Shown here: positions 27,749 to 35,176 of the stretch, in pieces
Layout: each line of letters starts with the position of its first letter
Numbering within the stretch: position 1 is the stretch's first letter
Assembly: GCA_021847305.1 (NCBI GenBank)
Contig: JAJZTZ010000012.1
Location: 1 to 35,176, forward strand
From: Pseudomonadota bacterium
GTDB lineage: Bacteria > Pseudomonadota > Gammaproteobacteria > Burkholderiales > JAJZQI01
Direction: 5' to 3'
Length of the DNA: 35,176 nt
Translations under genes and position numbers: made by a program
Notes under the pieces: model-generated
Database searches by the model: none
Told to the model about the DNA's origin: nothing
What the model saw: the letters and a program-made list of their open reading frames with translations, nothing else

Positions 27749-30433
27749 ATGCAAACCTTGTTGTTGGTGGATGGTTCTTCTTACCTGTACCGCGCTTATC
27801 ACGCCTTGCCGGATCTGCGTAACCACGCCAACGAACCGACCGGGGCAATCTACGGCGTGCTCAACATGCTACGCCGGCTTGCCAAAGACCACACTGCTGA
27901 TTATAGCGCGTGCGTGTTCGACGCAAAAGGTAAAACCTTTCGTGACGACTGGTATCCGGAATACAAGGCCCATCGTCCGCCCATGCCGGACGACCTTTCC
28001 TGTCAGATTGCCCCCCTGCACGAGGCGATTCGCGCCATGGGCTGGCCGCTGCTCATGGTCGAGGGCGTGGAAGCTGACGACGTGATCGGCACGCTGGCGC
28101 GGCAGGCGACCGAGCAGGGCTGGAACACCATTATTTCCACCGGCGACAAGGACCTGGCGCAATTGGTGAATGAGCGGGTGAAGCTGGTCAACACCATGAC
28201 CAACGAAACGCTTGATATCCCCGGCGTGAAAAACAAATTCGGTGTGCCACCGGAAGGGATTGTCGATTACCTGACGCTGATCGGCGACGCGGTCGATAAC
28301 GTGCCGGGAGTGGAAAAATGCGGCCCGAAAACCGCGCTCAAATGGCTGGAGGCCTATGGCACACTCGACAACCTCATTGCCCATGCGGATGAAATAACCG
28401 GCAAGGTGGGTGAAAACCTGCGCGCTGCGCTCGACTGGCTGCCGCAGGGGCGTCGCCTGATTACGGTGAAAACCGATGTGGAGAATTTGCCGCCGCTGCA
28501 CGAGCTGCATTTTGTCCAGGCCGACAAGCCGCATCTGGCGGAGTTCTTCAATCATTACGATTTCAAAAGCTGGCGCGAAGAGCTGGGCGATGTGGCCGGT
28601 ACGCCAGTGGCTGCTGCTCCAGCCGCGCAGCGGCATTATCACCAGATTACCCGCATGGCCGAGCTGGATGAATGGGTGGGCAAGCTCAAATCAGCCGGCA
28701 GTTTCGTCTTTGATACCGAAACCACCAGTCTGGACGAAATGCAGGCGCGGCTGGTCGGCCTGTCGTTCGCCGTTGAGCCGCATGAGGCCATTTATATTCC
28801 GCTCAACCATCGCTACCCCGGTGCGCCGGAGCAACTCGATGAAGCCGCGGTGCTGGCAAAGCTGGCGCCGCTGTTCGCCGACCCGGCCATCCGGAAAATC
28901 GGCCAGAACCTCAAATACGACCTGCATGTGCTGGCCAACCACGGTATTACCGTCAACGGCCTGGGGCACGATACCCTGCTGGAGTCCTATGTGCTGGAAT
29001 CGCACAAGACGCACGACATGGACAGCCTGGCGGCTCGCCATCTGGGCGTGAAGACCATCACCTACGAGGAAATTGCCGGTAAGGGCGCGCAGCAGATTGG
29101 TTTTGACCAGGTCGACGTGGACACGGCGACCGACTATTCAGCCGAGGATGCCGATATTACCCTGCAGCTGCATCAGACGCTGTGGCCGCAAATCGAGCAG
29201 GACGAGGCGCTCAAGCGTGTCTACAGCACCATCGAGCTGCCGCTGGTGCCGGTGTTGCTGGCCATTGAACGCCAGGGCGTGCTGCTGGATAGCGCAGTCT
29301 TAGCCAAACAGAGTCAGGCACTGGGCGAGCGGTTGCTGCAACTGGAGCAGGAAGCCTACGAGCTGGCCGGTCAGCCGTTCAACCTCAACTCGCCTAAACA
29401 GATTCAGGAAATCCTGTTCGAACGCCAGGGTTTGCCGGTGATCAAAAAAACGCCCGGCGGCGCGCCATCCACCGACGAAGAAGTGCTGCAGCAGCTCGCG
29501 CTGGATTACCCGCTGCCGAAAGTGCTGCTCGAATCGCGCAGTCTGTCAAAGTTGAAGTCCACCTATACCGACAAACTGCCACGCATGGTCAACCCCAATA
29601 CCGGTCGCGTGCACACCCGGTTTTCCCAGGCCGTGGCGGTGACCGGCCGCTTGTCCAGTTCCGACCCCAATCTGCAGAATATCCCCGTGCGCACCCAGGA
29701 AGGCCGCCGCATTCGGGAAGCCTTTATCGCTCCGCCCGGCTGGAAACTGGTGTCAGCGGATTACTCGCAAATCGAATTGCGCATCATGGCGCACCTGTCC
29801 GGCGATGCCAATCTGATCCGCGCGTTTGCCGCAGGCGAAGACGTGCACCGCGCCACAGCTGCGGAAATTTTCAGTGTCACCCCGCTGGAAGTCGATGCCG
29901 AACAGCGCCGTGTCGCCAAGGTGATCAATTTCGGCCTGATCTACGGCATGAGCGCTTTCGGCCTGGTGCGCGAGCTGGGCATCACCCGTGCCGCCGCGCA
30001 GCAGTATATCGACCGTTATTTCGAACGCTACCCCGGCGTGGCGGCCTACATGCAGCGCACCCGCGAGGCAGCGAAAACGCGCGGCTACGTGGAAACCGTC
30101 TTCGGTCGACGCCTGTGGTTGCCCGATATCACCAGCAAAAACGGCGCCAAGCGCCAGGCTGCCGAGCGCGCCGCCATTAATGCTCCCATGCAGGGCACGG
30201 CGGCAGATCTGATCAAACTGTCGATGATCGCCGTACAGGACTGGCTGGAAAAATCCGCTATGCAGACCCGGCTGGTGCTGCAGGTGCACGATGAACTGGT
30301 ACTGGAAGCGCCGGAGAGTGAACTGGCTACAGTGCTGAAGGAAGTGCCCCGTCTGATGGCCGGTGTGGCGCAGCTGCAGGTGCCGCTGCTGGCGGAAATC
30401 GGCAGCGGCAACAACTGGGGTGAAGCGCATTAG
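27749..30433 (+). CDS. polA: DNA polymerase I
   Basis: Start MQTLLLVDGSSYLYRAYHALP; 5'-nuclease, 3'-5' exonuclease FDTETTSLDEMQARLVGLSFA, polymerase ADYSQIELRIMAHLSGD, LQVHDELVLE. Confidence 0.98.
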   Translation: MQTLLLVDGSSYLYRAYHALPDLRNHANEPTGAIYGVLNMLRRLAKDHTADYSACVFDAKGKTFRDDWYPEYKAHRPPMPDDLSCQIAPLHEAIRAMGWPLLMVEGVEADDVIGTLARQATEQGWNTIISTGDKDLAQLVNERVKLVNTMTNETLDIPGVKNKFGVPPEGIVDYLTLIGDAVDNVPGVEKCGPKTALKWLEAYGTLDNLIAHADEITGKVGENLRAALDWLPQGRRLITVKTDVENLPPLHELHFVQADKPHLAEFFNHYDFKSWREELGDVAGTPVAAAPAAQRHYHQITRMAELDEWVGKLKSAGSFVFDTETTSLDEMQARLVGLSFAVEPHEAIYIPLNHRYPGAPEQLDEAAVLAKLAPLFADPAIRKIGQNLKYDLHVLANHGITVNGLGHDTLLESYVLESHKTHDMDSLAARHLGVKTITYEEIAGKGAQQIGFDQVDVDTATDYSAEDADITLQLHQTLWPQIEQDEALKRVYSTIELPLVPVLLAIERQGVLLDSAVLAKQSQALGERLLQLEQEAYELAGQPFNLNSPKQIQEILFERQGLPVIKKTPGGAPSTDEEVLQQLALDYPLPKVLLESRSLSKLKSTYTDKLPRMVNPNTGRVHTRFSQAVAVTGRLSSSDPNLQNIPVRTQEGRRIREAFIAPPGWKLVSADYSQIELRIMAHLSGDANLIRAFAAGEDVHRATAAEIFSVTPLEVDAEQRRVAKVINFGLIYGMSAFGLVRELGITRAAAQQYIDRYFERYPGVAAYMQRTREAAKTRGYVETVFGRRLWLPDITSKNGAKRQAAERAAINAPMQGTAADLIKLSMIAVQDWLEKSAMQTRLVLQVHDELVLEAPESELATVLKEVPRLMAGVAQLQVPLLAEIGSGNNWGEAH

Positions 30434-30442
30434 CAGATAGGC

Positions 30443-30480
30443 TGTCCCCACCCCTTCCGTCACAGTCCGGAGGCGGGGAA
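30443..30480 (-). repeat. Degenerate third copy of the 11676/11809 repeat head, inverted
   Basis: Minus strand TTCCCCGCCTCCGGACTGTGACGGAAGGGGTGGGGACA versus TTCCCCGCCCACCGGGCGGGGACGGAAGGGGTGGGGACA. Confidence 0.8.
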
Positions 30481-30531
30481 GCCCCGGTCTCGTTGGGGCG
30501 GGCCGATGATTGCAGGGGACATTGGGGTGGT

Positions 30532-32382
30532 TTATTCCGCTTCGCCCAGCGCGGTACTGGCGACCGACAGTTTGCGCAATGTGGCGCGACGCTTGAAGTA
30601 GTGCGATTCCATGCGGCCGATAATGCCGGCGAGAAAGCGTACGGTTTCGACGATGTGCGGACCCTTGTTGAGCATGGCGCATTCGGCGCGGATGCTCATG
30701 GCGGCGTCGCTTACCTCGGCGCGTGAGGGCGCGCCTTTTTTCGCCATGCCTTCGAGTATCTGGGTGGCCCAGATGACCGGCACGTGCGCCGCTTCGCACA
30801 GCCAGAGAATCTCCTCCTGCACCTCCGACAGGCGCTCGAAGCCCATTTCCACGGCCAGATCACCGCGCGCCACCATGACACCGAATGGCGGATACTGCAT
30901 GCTGCTGAACAGAATGTGCGGCAGTTGTTGAAAGGCCTGGCGGTTTTCAATTTTCAGGATCATGCCGGTTTCGGCTTTACCCTGTTGCCGCAGAAATTCC
31001 TGCAGCGCTTCGATATCCGATGAATTGCGCAAGAAGGACAGCGCCACCAGATCGATATGCGGTAACAGTACACTCAGGTCGCTTTTATCTTTTTCCGTGA
31101 GGGCCGGCAGGTGAAACACGGTATCGGGGAAATTGATGCCCTTACCTGCTTTCAGCTTCGAACCGTCCGGTCCGGCGTGGGTGATGCGCACTTCTATGGT
31201 GTCGGCGCTGCAGTTCTGGATGATGCCGCCGATTTTGCCGTCGTCCAGCCAGACGCGTTGACCGGCGGTGACTTGTTCGAATGCGCTGGCCAGGCTGCAG
31301 TGGATATGAGCGGGTTGCAGTACGCTGCCGTCGGATCCGAACTTGGCGTTCTCACCGGGACTGTCTGCGCGGGTGAGCACCAGCATGTCGCCGGTATTGA
31401 GCAGGATGGGCAGGATAATGTCCGGTACCTCACCGACGTTGCCGCGCAGTAGCAGCGTATGGCGACGCCAGAGCGATACGGGCGTGTGGGGTTCAATATA
31501 GGTGGTCCTGCTGGTTTCGGCCAGCCAGGATTGTCCCTGTTGGCGAATCAGTACCAGCTCGATTTCGTCGGCGCGCGTATCACATAGCAGCAGCCGGTCG
31601 CCTTCCTGCGCATGCGTCAAGACTTGTGTGCTCACCGGCAAGACAAACGAGTGCCTGTCCGGTGCCGGTTCCGCTGCATCGAGTGGCGTCAGCCATATCT
31701 GGGCCGGCGCAACGACCTGGCCGAAGACATTGCGGCGCGGTTTGATTTTCAACACCCGGCCACTCGAGGCCAGTTGCCCGGTGCGTAGCTTCGGGCCAGC
31801 CAGATCGGCCTGGACAAGGCAGGGCCGACCGGTAGCCATGATTGCCTCCTGCAGGTTGGCAATCATGGCCAGCCAGTCAGCCGGTGTATCATGTGCGCAG
31901 TTGATGCGCATGATGTCCATGCCGCTTTGCAGCAGGTTGCGCAGCAAATTTGCATCATGGGCCGCCTCGGCAGGCATCGTGACCATGATGCGCACCTGGC
32001 GCTGCTCAGGTTGAGCGCCCAGCAGCCGGTCGGCATTGCTTTGCAGCAGCCTGCGGCCTTCCCCGCGTGTGAGCGGCGGTTCGGCCGCATCGGGTACTGA
32101 CTGGCCGGTCAAATGCGCCAGGGCGAAGATGACTGTGTTGAGCTGATCCAGAACATGCGCCTCCAGCACGCCGAGCGAAGATAGCCCGAGTCCGGAAAGC
32201 TCCTGCTGCAGGGAGCGAATATCGTGCTGCCGCAGGCTCAGGTAGTGCAGCAGGTTGCGCGCACTGGCCTGCTGCGATGCGGGCAGGGATTGCCACAGTG
32301 AAAGGTACTGTTGTTCCATCAGCTGCGCTTGCTGGCGCAGCTGCAGCAATTGCTGCATGAGCCGTTTCGGTTTGGCAGGCAT
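30532..32382 (-). CDS. Divergent pyruvate-kinase-family protein with N-terminal helical extension and no C-terminal regulatory domain
   Basis: MDIMRINCAHD, ADLAGPKLRTG, LKIENRQAF, MVARGDLAVEMGFERLSEVQEEILWLCEAAHVPVIWATQILEGMAKKGAPSRAEVSDAA. Confidence 0.85.
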   Translation of the reverse strand: MPAKPKRLMQQLLQLRQQAQLMEQQYLSLWQSLPASQQASARNLLHYLSLRQHDIRSLQQELSGLGLSSLGVLEAHVLDQLNTVIFALAHLTGQSVPDAAEPPLTRGEGRRLLQSNADRLLGAQPEQRQVRIMVTMPAEAAHDANLLRNLLQSGMDIMRINCAHDTPADWLAMIANLQEAIMATGRPCLVQADLAGPKLRTGQLASSGRVLKIKPRRNVFGQVVAPAQIWLTPLDAAEPAPDRHSFVLPVSTQVLTHAQEGDRLLLCDTRADEIELVLIRQQGQSWLAETSRTTYIEPHTPVSLWRRHTLLLRGNVGEVPDIILPILLNTGDMLVLTRADSPGENAKFGSDGSVLQPAHIHCSLASAFEQVTAGQRVWLDDGKIGGIIQNCSADTIEVRITHAGPDGSKLKAGKGINFPDTVFHLPALTEKDKSDLSVLLPHIDLVALSFLRNSSDIEALQEFLRQQGKAETGMILKIENRQAFQQLPHILFSSMQYPPFGVMVARGDLAVEMGFERLSEVQEEILWLCEAAHVPVIWATQILEGMAKKGAPSRAEVSDAAMSIRAECAMLNKGPHIVETVRFLAGIIGRMESHYFKRRATLRKLSVASTALGEAE

Positions 32383-32529
32383 GGTACAAAACAGGTTGTG
32401 GTGATCGTGTCACGGTAACGAAAAAATATGAAACTTTGCTGACACTGGCCGCTCTTTTCTTGACGATGCCAGCAATGCTTACCAAAATGAAACGCTGCCG
32501 AAAAAGCCGCCAACCATAAAGAGTTAGTT

Positions 32530-34629
32530 ATGTCTGACCTGTTTCCCCGTACGCCTCTCCTGACCGGCACCGACCCGGAGGCGAAACGCGCCGAAATCCG
32601 CGCCTATTTTCATGCCACACTGGATCGCTACGAGTCGCTGTTTGAAGTGCTCAGCTGCGACGAGGCGTATTACAAAAAATCCATTACGCTGCGCCACCCG
32701 CTGATTTTTTATTTCGGCCATACCGCCACTTTCTTCGTCAACAAGCTGGTGCTGGCCGGTCTGCTCAAATCGCGCATCAATCAACGTCTGGAGTCCATGT
32801 TCGCCATTGGCGTGGACGAGATGAGCTGGGACGATCTGGACGAAAAGAATTACGACTGGCCGACCGTGGATGAGGTGCGGCAGTACCGCAAGACCATGCG
32901 TGAACAGGTGGATAAACTGATTGCTACCCTGCCGCTGGCACTGCCGATCGACTGGGACAGCTCCTGGTGGCCCATTCTCATGGGCATTGAACATGAACGC
33001 ATTCATCTGGAAACCTCCTCCGTGCTGATGCGCCAGCACCAACTTCACTATGTGCAGCCCCACCCGGACTGGGCACCCTGCCGCGAGACCGGCGCCGCCC
33101 CGCAAAACGCGCTGGTGCCGGTGAGCGGCGGTCATGTCGTGCTCGGAAAAACCGACCCGACCTATGGCTGGGACAACGAGTACGGTCATCATGAAGCTGA
33201 CGTGCACGGTTTTGCCGCTGCCCGGCATCTGGTGAGTAACCGCGAATTTCTCGCTTTTGTTGAAGCCGGCGGCTACGGGCAGCAACGTTACTGGCTGGAA
33301 GAGGGTTGGGGCTGGCAGCAGTTTGCCAAAGCAGATCACCCTACCTTCTGGGGGAAACGGAATGGCGAATGGCATCTGCGCCTGCTGGCCGAGGAAATAC
33401 CCATGCCATGGGACTGGCCGGTCGAGGTGAATTATCACGAAGCCAAAGCCTTCTGTAACTGGAAAGCCGAACAGACCGGCCAGCCGGTGCGCCTGCCAAC
33501 TGAAGACGAATGGTATCGCTTGTATGAAGTCGCCGGCGTGGCGGAAGTGCCTGCCCACAGCAAAGCTGCTGCCAACCTGCAGCTGGATTACTGGGCGTCA
33601 TCCTGTCCGGTGAACCGGTTCAAACACGGTGAGTTTTATGACGTGGTCGGCAACGTGTGGCAGTGGACGGAAACACCCATTTACCCGTTTGAGGGTTTTC
33701 GGGTGCATCCCCTGTACGACGACTTTACCACGCCCACTTTCGACGACCGGCACAATCTGATCAAGGGCGGCTCGTGGGTCGCCTGCGGCAACGAGGCGAT
33801 CAAAGCGTCGCGCTATGCCTTCCGCCGCCACTTTTTCCAGCATGCCGGGTTCCGCTATGTAGTCTCAGAGGCGCCGGCCAGCCAACCGACTTCGCGCTAC
33901 GAAACCGACAAAATGTCGTCCGAGTACGCGGAATTCCATTACGGCCAGCAGTATTACGGCGTGGCTAATTTTCCGCAGGCGCTGGCGCAGATCGCCGTTG
34001 CCGCCATGGGCAGCAAACCCGCCCGTCGCGCCCTTGACCTCGGCTGTGCCGCCGGCCGTGCAGCGTTTGAACTGGCGCGCCATTTCGATCACGTCACCGG
34101 CATCGATTTTTCTGCCCGTTTTGTCGGCCTGGGGACGCAGATGAAGGAACAGGGCGTGCTGCGCTACACACTGTCAGACGAAGGCGAGCTGGTGTCTTAC
34201 CACGAAGCCCGCTTGGCTGAACTGGGCCTGGATGGCGTGAAAGAGAAAGTCGAGTTCTGGCAGGGCGATGCCTGCAATCTGAAGCCACAATTCACCGGTT
34301 ATGACCTGATTCTGGCAGCCAATCTGATCGACCGTCTGTACAGCCCGCGAAAATTCCTCGGTAACGTGCATGAACGCCTCAACCACGGCGGATTGCTGAT
34401 GATTACCTCGCCCTATACCTGGCTGGAAGAACACACGCCAAAAGAAGAGTGGCTGGGCGGATTCAAACGCGACGGCGAGAATGTCACGACTTTGGACGGC
34501 CTGAAAGAGGTGCTGGGGGCGCATTTCCGCCTGGTGGGCGAGCCGGTGAAGGTGCCGTTTGTGATTCGTGAAACGCAGCACAAGTTTCAGCATACGCTTT
34601 CTGAGGTGACGGTGTGGGAGCGGGTCTAG
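32530..34629 (+). CDS. ovoA: 5-histidylcysteine sulfoxide synthase/methyltransferase OvoA (ovothiol biosynthesis)
   Basis: DinB-like domain, GIEHERIHLETSS, FGE-sulfatase-type NVWQWTETP and KGGSWVACGNEAIKASRYAFRRHFFQHAGFRYV, fused C-terminal SAM methyltransferase ALDLGCAAGRAAFELA. Confidence 0.92.
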   Translation: MSDLFPRTPLLTGTDPEAKRAEIRAYFHATLDRYESLFEVLSCDEAYYKKSITLRHPLIFYFGHTATFFVNKLVLAGLLKSRINQRLESMFAIGVDEMSWDDLDEKNYDWPTVDEVRQYRKTMREQVDKLIATLPLALPIDWDSSWWPILMGIEHERIHLETSSVLMRQHQLHYVQPHPDWAPCRETGAAPQNALVPVSGGHVVLGKTDPTYGWDNEYGHHEADVHGFAAARHLVSNREFLAFVEAGGYGQQRYWLEEGWGWQQFAKADHPTFWGKRNGEWHLRLLAEEIPMPWDWPVEVNYHEAKAFCNWKAEQTGQPVRLPTEDEWYRLYEVAGVAEVPAHSKAAANLQLDYWASSCPVNRFKHGEFYDVVGNVWQWTETPIYPFEGFRVHPLYDDFTTPTFDDRHNLIKGGSWVACGNEAIKASRYAFRRHFFQHAGFRYVVSEAPASQPTSRYETDKMSSEYAEFHYGQQYYGVANFPQALAQIAVAAMGSKPARRALDLGCAAGRAAFELARHFDHVTGIDFSARFVGLGTQMKEQGVLRYTLSDEGELVSYHEARLAELGLDGVKEKVEFWQGDACNLKPQFTGYDLILAANLIDRLYSPRKFLGNVHERLNHGGLLMITSPYTWLEEHTPKEEWLGGFKRDGENVTTLDGLKEVLGAHFRLVGEPVKVPFVIRETQHKFQHTLSEVTVWERV

Positions 34630-34698
34630 GTTTGTGAGTAAAAGTGACTGTTTGTAGGTAATTTGACTTTAAGTAGGCCGGGGGCGCCCGGCGGCGCG

Positions 34699-34730
34699 TT
34701 TCTTTCTTTTGCTTGGCCAAAAGAAAGAAA
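34699..34730. repeat. Perfect 13-bp-stem hairpin TTTCTTTCTTTTG-cttggc-CAAAAGAAAGAAA
   Basis: Arms 34699-34711 and 34718-34730. Confidence 0.95.
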
Positions 34731-34752
34731 CCAAAGAAAAGGCCACCCTGTA

Positions 34753-34896
34753 TTTGTCGACATCCCCTCGCGGCTGAATTTCTGGCGGGTGGCGAGTAAA
34801 CTCGCCCTGGCGGGGCACACACTTCGTGCCCCACTGCGGAACTCGAACAGTACTCGCCGTAATCCCCCGCCAGAAATCCAGCCACTCGGCGACAAA
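34753..34896 (+). repeat. Nested inverted-repeat intergenic element, copy 1
   Basis: Outer TTTGTCG/CGACAAA (34753-34759/34890-34896), ATTTCTGGCGGG/CCCGCCAGAAAT (34778-34789/34866-34877), GGCGAGTA/TACTCGCC (34791-34798/34851-34858), GGGGCAC/GTGCCCC (34812-34818/34826-34832). Confidence 0.92.
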
Positions 34897-35020
34897 TAAA
34901 AGGGAACCCGGAAAGGCCAAACCGTCTGAATATTTACCGCAATTAGTTTTTGTGGCGTCGGTGATGTTTAGATGGTTTGGGTGTTGGGGTTGTAGTTGCC
35001 GTTGTTTTTCAACTCCCCCT

Positions 35021-35170
35021 TATTCGCTGCCGTGTTTGAGCGGGTGGGGGCGGGGGAAGTCGGCGAGCACTGTTTGAGCTCCGCAGCAGGGCACGTTTTG
35101 TGTGCCCTGTCAGGGCGAGTTGCGCAGCCGCCCGCACACATCCGCTCAAATACGGGGAAGTCAGCGAATA
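35021..35170 (-). repeat. Nested inverted-repeat intergenic element, copy 2 (inverted, arms may continue past window edge)
   Basis: TATTCGCTG/CAGCGAATA (35021-35029/35162-35170), TTTGAGCGG/CCGCTCAAA (35035-35043/35142-35150), CAGGGCAC/GTGCCCTG (35087-35094/35102-35109). Confidence 0.92.
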
Positions 35171-35176
35171 GCGGGT

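Noticed and set aside
32524-33558. 344-aa minus-strand ORF
   Set aside because: Shadow of ovoA
34484-34920. Several small ORFs (e.g. 34484-34885, 34626-34895, 34669-34920)
   Set aside because: Derived from the hairpin repeat cluster; FFGQAKE/FFWPSKRKK-like peptides are typical spurious translations of such repeats

Overview
Interpreted from sequence alone, this 35.2-kb window looks like a betaproteobacterial (Neisseriales-like) chromosome segment, mostly housekeeping. Recognisable genes: a truncated SDR, a TetR regulator, metR/metE with a perfect MetR box, the collinear block leuS-lptE-holA-proA-nadD-rsfS-rlmH, an S4-domain protein, an orphan phosphoribulokinase, two 7TMR-DISM/GGDEF diguanylate cyclases, a rhodanese, uvrD, a thrB/DUF2782/LOG/polA cluster and ovoA (ovothiol synthesis). 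Less ordinary items: (i) a ~1040-aa natural fusion of an acetoacetate-decarboxylase-like domain to an FAD amine-oxidase/phytoene-desaturase-like domain, with Lys-Lys changed to Lys-Tyr at the active site; (ii) a small helical protein with a CheZ-like D-x-x-x-Q motif; (iii) a bacterial LRR-protein-kinase fusion; (iv) a divergent pyruvate kinase with the K+-independent Lys signature and no C-terminal domain; (v) a His/Cys-rich insert in MetE; (vi) two inverted, homologous nested-hairpin intergenic elements at the right edge showing a compensatory base-pair change; (vii) a heptanucleotide VNTR between the divergent leuS and S4-gene -10 boxes; (viii) a 133-bp tandem repeat with a degenerate third copy 19 kb away. 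No CRISPR, tRNA, rRNA, prophage or transposase was seen.
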